64,000 nucleotides of DNA, from assembly GCF_001028135.1 (NCBI RefSeq), contig NZ_LDNM01000004.1, positions 62,001-126,000 of the forward strand, in the 5' to 3' direction. Both the position numbers and the translations under genes were made by a program. This stretch comes from Xenorhabdus griffiniae (GTDB taxonomy: Bacteria > Pseudomonadota > Gammaproteobacteria > Enterobacterales > Enterobacteriaceae). Positions 29,255 through 36,765 of the stretch are shown here, piece after piece (within the stretch, counting starts at the first letter, position 1; the number at the start of each line of letters is the position of its first letter). The notes beneath the pieces were generated by a model. It made no database searches and had not been told where the DNA came from. It saw only the letters and a list, made by a program, of their open reading frames with translations.

Positions 29255-30103
29255 ATGAAGATCCGCAATCAATCTCGCGTAGCAGTTACTGCTTTGCTGA
29301 CCGGTTTGGCCTTGGTTTCAGGAGTGGCAAAAGCAGATAAACTTGATGACATTAAAAAAGCCGGCACGGTACGTATTGCGGTATTTGACAGTAACCCACC
29401 ATTTGGCTTTATCGATCCCAAAACGAAAAAATTGGCAGGCTATGATGTCGATATCGCCAATGCGATTGCTAATGATTTAGGGGTGAAACTGGAATTGCGC
29501 CCAACAAATCCGGCAAACCGTATTCCTCTGCTTTCTTCCAAAAAAATCGACTTAATTGCCGCTAATTTCACCATCACTGACGAACGTGCAAAGCAAGTTG
29601 ATTTCTCCGTTCCTTATTTTGCCACGGGCCAGAAGTTCATTGCCCGCAAAGGCGTTCTGACCAAGCCGGATGATATTGCCAAACTGCGTATTGGGGCAGA
29701 TAAGGGAACAGTACAGGAGATTACCCTGCGTGAGCGTTATCCAACTGCCAAAGTGATCTCTTATGACGATACGCCGCTGGCATTTGCGGCTTTAAGAAAT
29801 GGCAATGTTCAGGCGATTACGCAGGATGATGCGAAACTGGTCGGTTTGCTGGCAAATGTACCGGAAGCCCAGAAAGCCGATTTTGAAATTTCTCCTTTCA
29901 GTATTACTCGTGAATATCAAGCAGTTGCGGCCTCCAAAGGGGAAACACGATTGGTTGATTCGGTTAACCAAACCTTAGTGAAATTGGAAAAAGAGGGTGA
30001 AGCAGCGGAAATCTACAATCGCTGGTTTGGCCCGGAAACTAAATCCGCTCAACCGCGGGGTGATTTTAAATTTGCTCCGTTAGAGGATCAGGCAAAACAG
30101 TAA
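29255..30103 (+). CDS. Amino-acid ABC transporter periplasmic binding protein (family 3)
   Basis: 282 residues. Signal peptide of 27 residues ending VSGVAKA, then DKLDDIKKAGTVRIAVFDSNPPFGF, the usual start of polar amino-acid binding proteins, followed by GYDVDIANAIA and KKIDLIAANFTITDERAKQVDFS. Ligand probably glutamate/aspartate or another polar amino acid; not determinable here. A terminator-like hairpin separates it from two permease genes, as is common when the binding protein is made in excess. GGGG upstream of the ATG. Confidence 0.88.
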   Translation: MKIRNQSRVAVTALLTGLALVSGVAKADKLDDIKKAGTVRIAVFDSNPPFGFIDPKTKKLAGYDVDIANAIANDLGVKLELRPTNPANRIPLLSSKKIDLIAANFTITDERAKQVDFSVPYFATGQKFIARKGVLTKPDDIAKLRIGADKGTVQEITLRERYPTAKVISYDDTPLAFAALRNGNVQAITQDDAKLVGLLANVPEAQKADFEISPFSITREYQAVAASKGETRLVDSVNQTLVKLEKEGEAAEIYNRWFGPETKSAQPRGDFKFAPLEDQAKQ

Positions 30104-30109
30104 TGTTTG

Positions 30110-30135
30110 TTTAGTGCTTCCATTTAGTGCTTCCA
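30110..30135. repeat. 13-bp tandem duplication
   Basis: TTTAGTGCTTCCA occurs twice in immediate succession just after the binding-protein stop codon. Probably recent slippage in non-coding DNA. Confidence 0.8.
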
Positions 30136-30155
30136 TTTAAGAACACCAATTGATT

Positions 30156-30175
30156 AGCCCCGTTATTTCGGGGCT
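30156..30175 (+). terminator. Terminator/attenuator between binding protein and permease genes
   Basis: Perfect 7-bp GC-rich stem AGCCCCG/CGGGGCT with a 6-nt loop, followed by a T-rich tail. Likely reduces read-through into the permease genes. Confidence 0.75.
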
Positions 30176-30202
30176 TTGCTGTTTGTTTATGCGGTGAATG
30201 AT

Positions 30203-30940
30203 ATGTTTGAGCAATTGATTACTGAGCATTTACTGGCTCCTGAATATCTTCAGTGGCTTTGGCAGGGATTTCTGATCACCTTGTGGCTTTCTGCCTGTGT
30301 CATGATCTCTTCCACTTTACTGGGTTTTGTCATTGCGGCGGCACGGGATAGCCAAATCAAGCCACTGCGCTGGTTGGTGACGGTTTACACTACGGTATTT
30401 CGTAACACGCCTTTGTTGGTACAACTGTTTTTCTGGTATTTCGCATCCGGACAAATTCTGCCACAAGAGGCGATGATGTGGCTGAACACGCCCCACGACA
30501 CCCTGATTTTCGGCCTGACACTGGCATGGCCATCCTTTGAATTTTTGGCGGGATTTATTGGATTAACCCTTTATTCAGCCCCGTTTGTGGCGGAAGAATT
30601 ACGTGCGGGCATTCAGGGCGTCGCACGCGGGCAGAAATATGCTGCCCATGCATTGGGCTTAACGGGCTGGCAGGCCATGCGGTACGTTGTATTGCCACAG
30701 GCATTGAAAATAGCCATGCCACCCTTGTTGGGGCAATACATGAATATTGTCAAGAATTCATCATTAACCATGGCGATTGGGGTGGCAGAACTTTCCTATG
30801 CTTCTCGTCAGGTGGAAACCCAAACCTTACAAACCTTTGAGGCATTTGGTGTGGCGACAGTACTCTATATCGCCATTATTGCGGTGATGGAAGGCTGGGG
30901 ACAATGGCGCCAACAGAAAACATTGGCGAGAGGGTATTGA
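30203..30940 (+). CDS. Amino-acid ABC transporter permease 1
   Basis: 245 residues, HisM/GltJ-type membrane protein with the permease loop EELRAGIQGVARGQKYAAHALGL and a VFRNTPLLVQLFFWYF segment. The ATG at 30203 is taken as start; the frame also offers TTG at 30176 and GTG at 30194, nearer the terminator. It overlaps nothing and ends one base before the next permease, so the two are co-translated partners. Confidence 0.88.
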   Translation: MFEQLITEHLLAPEYLQWLWQGFLITLWLSACVMISSTLLGFVIAAARDSQIKPLRWLVTVYTTVFRNTPLLVQLFFWYFASGQILPQEAMMWLNTPHDTLIFGLTLAWPSFEFLAGFIGLTLYSAPFVAEELRAGIQGVARGQKYAAHALGLTGWQAMRYVVLPQALKIAMPPLLGQYMNIVKNSSLTMAIGVAELSYASRQVETQTLQTFEAFGVATVLYIAIIAVMEGWGQWRQQKTLARGY

Positions 30941-30941
30941 T

Positions 30942-31685
30942 ATGGACTTTACTGTTATTGCAGAAAACTGGCGTTATTTGCTATTGGGAACCTTTCCCGA
31001 TGGGCCGTTGGAAGGCGCGGCATTGACGCTGGTCATCAGCATCATAGCGGGGACGATCTCCATTGTATTGGGTATTCTGGGTGGCGTTGCTCTGGCGATG
31101 TTGCGTGGTTTTTGGGCCAACCTGTTGGCGGCAGTACTGGGTTTCTTTCGCGCTATTCCGGTCATTATGCTGATTTTCTGGACGTACTTTTTGTTGCCTG
31201 TCGTATTGGGGATGGAGATCCCTGAAATTACGACCGTTGTCTGTGCGCTGGCATTGATTACTTCGGCTTATTTAGCACATGGTGTTAAAGCGGGAATTTT
31301 AGCGATTGGTGATGGTCAATGGCGGGCTGGGTTATCACTGGGCTTCAATCGTTGGGAAGTGCTTTGGCATATCGTTTTGCCGCAGGCATTGCGTATGATG
31401 GTGCCTTCATTCATCAATCAGTGGATTGCGTTAATTAAGGATACCTCATTGGCGTATATCGTTGGTGTGGCAGAACTGTCATTTTTGGCGACCCAGGTGA
31501 ATAGCCGCAGTATGGTTTATCCGATGGAAGTCTTTTTATTCGTTGCGCTGGTTTATTTTGTCATGTGCTTATCACTGGAGTTAATTGCCAATTACGTTGC
31601 CCGCCGCTTCTCGGTGAGGCGTGAAAGAACCGCAATCTTCGGCTTCTGGCATAAAAAAGCGTTGACCGTGGTGCCGCAAAATTAA
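30942..31685 (+). CDS. Amino-acid ABC transporter permease 2
   Basis: 247 residues, HisQ/GltK-type permease with about five helices and loop AHGVKAGILAIGDGQWRAGLSLGF. GAGGG lies upstream of the ATG. Together with the preceding permease it would form the channel. No ATP-binding subunit follows: the next genes are on the opposite strand, so this transporter must borrow an ATPase encoded elsewhere or be impaired. Confidence 0.87.
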   Translation: MDFTVIAENWRYLLLGTFPDGPLEGAALTLVISIIAGTISIVLGILGGVALAMLRGFWANLLAAVLGFFRAIPVIMLIFWTYFLLPVVLGMEIPEITTVVCALALITSAYLAHGVKAGILAIGDGQWRAGLSLGFNRWEVLWHIVLPQALRMMVPSFINQWIALIKDTSLAYIVGVAELSFLATQVNSRSMVYPMEVFLFVALVYFVMCLSLELIANYVARRFSVRRERTAIFGFWHKKALTVVPQN

Positions 31686-31724
31686 TATCTGGCATCTGGC
31701 AGATATTTTCGTTGTTGTATTCAT

Positions 31725-31795
31725 TCCCTGCGCAGCGGGGAAATATAAGGTCTCGCGTCGTCTTGCGGATTGCAACCTGACGTTTATCGAGTATA
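31725..31795. repeat. Partial copy of the palindromic intergenic repeat (inverted relative to the copy at 42918)
   Basis: The segment running from GGGGAAATATAAGG through GTCGTCTTGCGGATTGCAAC to TTTATCGAGTATA matches, with few changes, the reverse complement of 42918-42987. The other half, with the second terminal repeat, is missing here, so this is a truncated copy. It lies just downstream of the permease gene. Confidence 0.8.
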
Positions 31796-31877
31796 TAAGA
31801 ACTGCAAAATCACCTTTAATTTGTGATGTTAGTCATAAAGATATTTAAATTAACCGCTTAAAGGAACATTTTCAGAG

Positions 31878-31894
31878 AGCCGCTTAATGCGGCT
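31878..31894 (+). terminator. Intrinsic terminator, plus strand
   Basis: Stem AGCCGC/GCGGCT with loop TTAAT and four or more T. About 190 bp after the permease stop, facing the convergent efflux pseudogene. It may end the permease transcript or a short transcript arising in between. Confidence 0.7.
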
Positions 31895-31915
31895 TTTTCA
31901 TGTTTATTGGCTCAA

Positions 31916-33395
31916 TTAATGGCGTTTCTCTTTTCCAAACACAGCAATGAGTACAGAAGTCAACAACAGCAATGTCCCTGCTGCGATTAACACCGACAGG
32001 AATGAGTGATTGAAAGCCTGTTTTGCTGCATGGATCAGTGACAGTGCGACCTCTCCCTTTAGCCCTTCTGCAACAATAAGTGCCTCATCAATACTGTTTC
32101 GCGCCAGTTCTGGAATACGTGTATCAGCCGGAAGAATAAATGAGGCAGAATAGACCGCCACCATCAGACTGCCGAGAACGGCTATCCCGATTAAACTTCC
32201 CAGTTCATAAGCGACTTCTTCGATAGAGGCAGCGGTGCCAGCTTTATTTTCTGGGGCATTTAGCATGATGGATGTGGAAGCAGCGGTCATTGCTGCGCCG
32301 CTACCAAATCCAATGATGCAAAATGCAGTGATTTGCACGAAAAGCCCGGATTGCAGGCCAGCGAGATAAACAGTGATCCCCAGACCGGCAAAAGCGAGTG
32401 AAAGCCACATGATCCGCCCGGCACCAAATTTGGGTATCGCAATTCCGGCCAAAGGGCCGGCAATAAAAGAGGCAATCGGAATGGGCAGAATAAATAATCC
32501 CGCCAGAAGGGGAGATAGACCCATAGCGAGTTGGAAGCGTTGACTGATAGCAAGCTCCATCCCGACTAGCGCTGCTGTGGAAACGAAAGCTGCGACGACT
32601 CCCGCAGTGAAAACACGATTGCGGAAGAGGTTGAAATCGATCATCGGGTTGATGAACTTAACTGGCGACGAATGAAGATGACGGTGAAAATAATTCCTGC
32701 GATACCCACTGTCGCGGCGGTTAACAATGAAGGTACTGGTTTGCTTAATTCTTTGATGGCATAAGTGATACTGACCAAACCAATCATAATTTGCACCGAA
32801 GCAATCAGGTCAAAGTGATGGCCTGGATTGTCCGGGCTTTTAGAAATGACGACCAGTGCAAAGCCAAACGCAATCAGAGCAATCGGGATGTTGATCAGAA
32901 AAACCGATCCCCACAGTAATATTCGAGCAGGAACCCGCCGATAACCGGGCCAAGTGCAGCCCCGCCCGAAGCTATAGCAGACCAGATGCCGATGGCAAGT
33001 GCCCTTTCGTTTGGATCTGTAAACGCTTGCCGGACTATGGCGAGTGTCGCCGGCATCATCATCGCCGCGCCAAAAGCAAGCACCACACGTGCAGCAATCA
33101 GAGTGGCAGGATTGGGAGAAAATGCCGCCATCAGCGATGCAACGCCGAAAATGGCTAACCCGTGAGTAAACAGTTTTTTGGCACCCAAACGGTCAGTTAA
33201 CGCCCCCATAGCGGGAAGTAATCCTGCGATGGTCAACGTATAGGCATTCATGATCCACAATTTCTCTGAAGCAGAAGCGTGCAAATCATGTGTTAACCGA
33301 GGTAAAGCGGTGTATAGCACGGTCATATCAATAACAACTAAGAAAAGTGCACTGGAAATAATAGCGAGCACAAGCCAGCGGATATTCGATTTCAT
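31916..33395 (-). pseudogene. DHA2-type MFS drug efflux transporter, broken by two frameshifts
   Basis: Three pieces in different frames make one major-facilitator protein of the SmvA/EmrB type with about 14 helices. Piece 1 (33395 down to about 32905) starts MKSNIRWLVLAIISSALFLVV and has motif GALTDRLGAKKLF; piece 2 continues WGSVFLINIPIALIAFGFAL down to about 32645; piece 3 (32644 to 31916) starts MIDFNLFRNRVFTAG. The first break looks like a 2-bp TG duplication near 32907; the second is a one-base shift near 32645. Both breaks create stops, so no full protein is made. The divergent TetR gene is intact. Sequencing error at two places is a less likely alternative. Confidence 0.85.
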
Positions 33396-33460
33396 AAGCA
33401 AATTCACCAATGCGGTTTGGTCACCTTACCGAACCTTGACTAAATTGTTGGCGATTATTA

Positions 33461-33478
33461 TAAATACATCCGTATTTA
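33461..33478. promoter_or_regulatory. Probable TetR-family operator
   Basis: Perfect palindrome TAAATAC-ATCC-GTATTTA located 17 bp before the regulator start and 65 bp from the start of the divergent efflux gene. Symmetry and position are typical of a TetR operator controlling both. Confidence 0.6.
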
Positions 33479-33495
33479 ATGAAAAGGAGGTTCGC

Positions 33496-34035
33496 ATGGG
33501 ACGACGTAAAACAATTGACCGAGAAGTTCTGCTGGATGCAGCGGAACAGATTGTCACAACACATGGCGCTGCGGCTCTCACGATTGATGCACTGGCGAAG
33601 GCGGTTGGCATTACCAAGGGGGGAGTGCAATACAGTTTTAGTACAAAAGATGGCCTGATTGATGCGATGTTTGAGCGTTGGGAGGCGAGTTATGACGAAC
33701 AGTTTCATGAAATTGCCGGACATGATCCCCACCCGTTGACAGCCGTGCGTGCGCATATTGAGGCGACCAGACGATCTGATGAAGCATCGACGGCAAAGGC
33801 GGCTGGTTTGATGGCGGCTTTATTACAAACACCGGAACATCTTGAATCAACCCGTATCTGGTATCGACAACGCATAGCAGGCTTGGACACAACGACGGAA
33901 GAAGGCCGGCAAGCGCGTTTGGCATTTTTAGCTACAGAAGGGGCATTCGTTTTGCGTTTCTTCGGCTTAATGGATATGTCCGAGGATGAGTGGGGAGATA
34001 TCTTTACCGATATTCTTGCTGCTGTGTCACCCTGA
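33496..34035 (+). CDS. TetR-family transcriptional repressor
   Basis: 179 residues. N-terminal DNA-binding domain MGRRKTIDREVLLDAAEQIV...LTIDALAKAVGITKGGVQYSFSTKDGLIDAMF (residues 1-56) with a clear helix-turn-helix, and a C-terminal ligand domain. The start has AAGGAGG six bases upstream; the longer frame from 33250 runs through the divergent gene and is rejected. Divergent from the frameshifted efflux pump, its likely target. Confidence 0.88.
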   Translation: MGRRKTIDREVLLDAAEQIVTTHGAAALTIDALAKAVGITKGGVQYSFSTKDGLIDAMFERWEASYDEQFHEIAGHDPHPLTAVRAHIEATRRSDEASTAKAAGLMAALLQTPEHLESTRIWYRQRIAGLDTTTEEGRQARLAFLATEGAFVLRFFGLMDMSEDEWGDIFTDILAAVSP

Positions 34036-34137
34036 ATTTCTCCGGCAAGACCAATCGCGGATAAATCGAATAAAATATCGTCACAAAATGAATTTCCTCA
34101 AGAATCATAATGTTATTTAAGTTATTGATTTCACGTT

Positions 34138-34153
34138 TCGCAATCGTTTTCTT
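34138..34153. promoter_or_regulatory. PurR box-like site upstream of adeP
   Basis: TCGCAATCGTTTTCTT agrees with the PurR consensus ACGCAAACGTTTTCGT at 13 of 16 positions and lies 85 bp upstream of the adenine permease start. Repression by PurR with purine is plausible; adeP is a PurR target in E. coli. Confidence 0.55.
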
Positions 34154-34237
34154 TTTTGTCGTTTCAGGGTAACGATTTATGTAGGTTTCCTGTAGGATAG
34201 GCCGAAAACTTCGCTTTTTTTTGGGAAACAATATTAC

Positions 34238-35575
34238 ATGAGCACAATAAATTCTGGCTCTGCTCATCGTCAGGGCTTGCTTCAGCGCGTGTTTAAATTA
34301 GGGGAACATGGCACGACAGTTCGTACCGAAATAGTTGCCGGATTAACGACGTTTCTGACGATGGTTTATATCGTCTTTGTTAACCCGCAAATTCTGGCGG
34401 TTGCCGGCATGGATATCAAAGCGGTATTTGTCACGACCTGTTTAATTGCCGCCGTTGGCAGCATTATGATGGGATTAATGGCGAATCTGCCTGTTGCCGT
34501 TGCACCTGCGATGGGTCTGAATGCGTTTTTTGCCTTTGTTGTGGTCGGTGCGATGGGGCTTTCATGGCAGGTTGCGATGGGAGCCATTTTCTGGGGGGCT
34601 GTGGGACTCTTTATCTTGACGCTCCTTCGTGTTCGCTACTGGATGATCGCCAATATTCCATTGAGCCTGCGAGTGGGTATTACCAGTGGTATCGGTCTTT
34701 TTATTGCCATGATGGGGCTGAAAAATGCGGGCATTATCGTGCCTAATCCCGACACGATTGTGTCAATCGGCAACTTTGCTTCCCATAATGTCTTATTGGG
34801 GACATTGGGCTTTTTTATCATTGCCATTTTAGCAGCCCGCAATTTCCATGCTGCGGTGTTGGTTTCGATTATCGTGACAACCGGCATCGGTTTGATGATG
34901 GGCTATGTGGAATATCACGGCATTTTTGATCTGCCGCCTAATGTGATGAGCGTGGTGGGTAACGTTGATGTCAAAGGGGCACTGGATATCGCTTTGGCTG
35001 GCGTGATTTTCTCATTTATGTTGGTGAACTTGTTTGATTCTTCCGGCACATTGATTGGTGTGACGGATAAAGCAGGTATTGCTGACAGTAATGGTAAATT
35101 CCCACGCATGAAGCAAGCCTTGTATGTGGACAGTATCAGTTCGGTGGCGGGTGCTTACATCGGGACTTCTTCGGTTACCGCCTATATTGAAAGCTCTTCG
35201 GGCGTTTCTGTTGGTGGACGGACTGGCTTGACGGCGATTGTCGTGGGTATTTTATTCTTACTGGTCATGTTTATCTCTCCGCTGGCAAGCATGGTGCCTG
35301 CCTATGCGACAGCGGGTGCTTTGGTCTATGTGGGCGTTTTGATGACTTCCAGTCTGACAAGGGTGAAATGGAACGATCTGACTGAATCCGTCCCTGCTTT
35401 TATCACCGCAGTGATGATGCCATTTAGTTTTTCTATTACCGAAGGTATCGCACTGGGTTTTATCGCCTACTGTGCCATGAAATTAGGCACGGGCAAATGG
35501 CGTGAAGTTGGTCCCTGTGTTCTGGTCGTGACATTCCTGTTTGTATTGAAAATGGTGTTTGTGGATACCCACTGA
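34238..35575 (+). CDS. adeP: Adenine permease (NCS2/AzgA family)
   Basis: 445 residues, same length and pattern as E. coli AdeP (PurP): RVFKLGEHGTTVRTEIVAGL, FVNPQILAVAGMD, APAMGLNAFFAF, LFDSSGTLIGVTDKAGIAD and GTSSVTAYIESSSGVSVGGRTGL. Proton-coupled uptake of adenine through about 12-14 membrane segments. The guanine/hypoxanthine carriers of the same subfamily differ in these motifs less clearly, so substrate is likely but not certain. Confidence 0.9.
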   Translation: MSTINSGSAHRQGLLQRVFKLGEHGTTVRTEIVAGLTTFLTMVYIVFVNPQILAVAGMDIKAVFVTTCLIAAVGSIMMGLMANLPVAVAPAMGLNAFFAFVVVGAMGLSWQVAMGAIFWGAVGLFILTLLRVRYWMIANIPLSLRVGITSGIGLFIAMMGLKNAGIIVPNPDTIVSIGNFASHNVLLGTLGFFIIAILAARNFHAAVLVSIIVTTGIGLMMGYVEYHGIFDLPPNVMSVVGNVDVKGALDIALAGVIFSFMLVNLFDSSGTLIGVTDKAGIADSNGKFPRMKQALYVDSISSVAGAYIGTSSVTAYIESSSGVSVGGRTGLTAIVVGILFLLVMFISPLASMVPAYATAGALVYVGVLMTSSLTRVKWNDLTESVPAFITAVMMPFSFSITEGIALGFIAYCAMKLGTGKWREVGPCVLVVTFLFVLKMVFVDTH

Positions 35576-35599
35576 CCACGATTGACAGGGTAATAAAAA

Positions 35600-35627
35600 A
35601 AGCCTGACGCGTATTCAAGTCAGGCTT
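35600..35627 (+). terminator. Terminator of adeP
   Basis: Perfect 9-bp stem AAGCCTGAC/GTCAGGCTT, 10-nt loop, A-run before and T-rich run after. 24 bp past the adeP stop. Confidence 0.85.
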
Positions 35628-35640
35628 GCTTATTTTTATC

Positions 35641-35974
35641 CGCCGATACAAGAGGGGATTCAATTAGGGAATGCGCTCCCCCTCATCCCTGCAAAGCCAT
35701 TTTTTAGCAATCTGTTTGCGACGCGAAAGTCAGACGGTCGAAGACAAAAGAACCCTTCAACGGGCACGATAAATTTCCCTCTCGGTATATATGCGAAGTT
35801 ACGAATCCTACTAAAAATTTCAAATAGTCTAGTTAGCTTGAATTGAAATTTGACAAATGGAGCTTTATTCAATTGGATCAAATCAAAAAAATAAAATAGT
35901 ATATTTTTTAATGAAAAATTCATGAAGTGATTTAAAATAAAAATAGAAAAAGTGATAGAGTGTATAAGGTGAAA
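35641..35974. other. AT-rich intergenic region at the left side of the accessory region
   Basis: About 330 bp. An 87-codon minus-strand frame at 35660-35923 (ending RLLKNGFAGMRGSAFPN) overlaps a segment with normal base content, but I recognise no family and see no ribosome-binding site; it is not called as a gene. The DNA becomes strongly AT-rich from about 35800. Confidence 0.4.
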
Positions 35975-36010
35975 TTCTTATTCTTATTCTTATTCTTATT
36001 CTTATTCTTA
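35975..36010. repeat. Hexanucleotide microsatellite (TTCTTA)6
   Basis: Six perfect tandem copies of TTCTTA, ending 33 bp before the start of the Tlde1-like gene. Such a tract can change copy number by slippage and alter promoter spacing or transcript leader length. Confidence 0.9.
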
Positions 36011-36043
36011 TTTTTGTTAGCGATGTTTTAAAAGGAGTTTTAA

Positions 36044-36229
36044 ATGGCTTGGATTTATCATCAATACTCTGGCGATTTATATCATGATGATGAGTTAGTT
36101 TATCGTGGTGGGTATAGTGGAAAAGGATCGCATAAAAATAATCCCGCATCTGAGGGTTGTATTATTGTAGAGCCAAAGGCAAGAAGTGAAATAATTAGAT
36201 CAGTAGATAGAGAGTTAATTGTAGAATGA
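36044..36229 (+). pseudogene. Tlde1-like L,D-transpeptidase T6SS effector with internal deletion
   Basis: 61 codons with an AAGGAG ribosome-binding site. The first half (MAWIYHQYSGDLYHDDELV, GGYSGKGSHKNNP) is the N terminus of the DUF2778/Tlde1 family; the second half (ASEGCIIVEPKARSEIIRS) is the catalytic-Cys segment and C terminus. The central part of the family, with the GPIPxGxY and HGD motifs and the catalytic His, is missing, so NNP is joined directly to ASEGC in frame. Tlde1 proteins are periplasm-acting type VI effectors that damage peptidoglycan precursors. Lacking its active-site His, this copy is probably dead, although a short protein may still be made. Confidence 0.7.
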
Positions 36230-36626
36230 ATATGAAAAAAAATATTTTATTTGCGATGATATTTATTCCTAGTGTTGTTTCTGCTTCAAAAGAAAATCAA
36301 GAGGCATTAGATTATTGCTCCACTGTTGAATCTTGGCCTGCTCAAAGAGTAATAATGTATGAATTTGATAAAGATAAGCAACTTGACGGGATGAAAGCGA
36401 CTTCCGTATTGATTAATAGAACCAAATTGACAAAAGGGAAAAAACAATTGAATTTCAAGATTGGGGGCAGTTATATACACAGACAACCGAAGTGTTGATT
36501 CCATATATTAGTAATCAAAAGAAACCTCTTAAATTTATTGTTTCAGCAATCATATCAGCAGAGGAGTGCTCATTAGCAGAACCAACTTATTTTGATATAA
36601 CACCTGAGCATTACGTTTTTAACTAA
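36226..36626 (+). pseudogene. Frameshifted periplasmic protein, likely immunity partner of the Tlde1-like gene
   Basis: Starts in the stop codon of the effector gene (ATGA overlap). Residues 3-20 form a signal peptide (MKKNILFAMIFIPSVVSA), placing the product in the periplasm, as expected for an inhibitor of Tlde1. The first frame stops at 36498. From the homopolymer GGGAAAAAA at 36436-36444 another frame continues with EFQDWGQLYTQTTEVLIPYISN and ends properly at 36626, giving a protein of about 132 residues if restored. A one-base loss or two-base gain in the tract explains this. Role as immunity protein is inferred from position and signal peptide. Confidence 0.65.
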
Positions 36627-36640
36627 AAATGAATTTTAAG

Positions 36641-36671
36641 GAGTTTTATCACATTTAAAGTGATAAAACTC
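36641..36671 (+). terminator. Terminator-like hairpin after the Tlde1-like pair
   Basis: Perfect 12-bp stem GAGTTTTATCAC/GTGATAAAACTC with a 7-nt loop, 14 bp after the restored stop of the partner gene. Confidence 0.6.
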
Positions 36672-36765
36672 TATATTCATGTCCTTGTATTTCAAGCTGC
36701 TTTGATAGGGCACACCAATGGTGTGTTTCGAATCTTACGTTCCAATCAATCGGCCTTGTGTGCGG

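Noticed and set aside
35660-35923. 87-codon minus-strand frame ending RLLKNGFAGMRGSAFPN
   Set aside because: Looks vaguely familiar from Xenorhabdus/Photorhabdus intergenic DNA, but there is no ribosome-binding site and I cannot name a family; left as intergenic.
36709-36726. CACACC-AAT-GGTGTG palindrome after the glycosyltransferase gene
   Set aside because: Only a 6-bp stem, no T-run on the relevant strand, and no known operator match.
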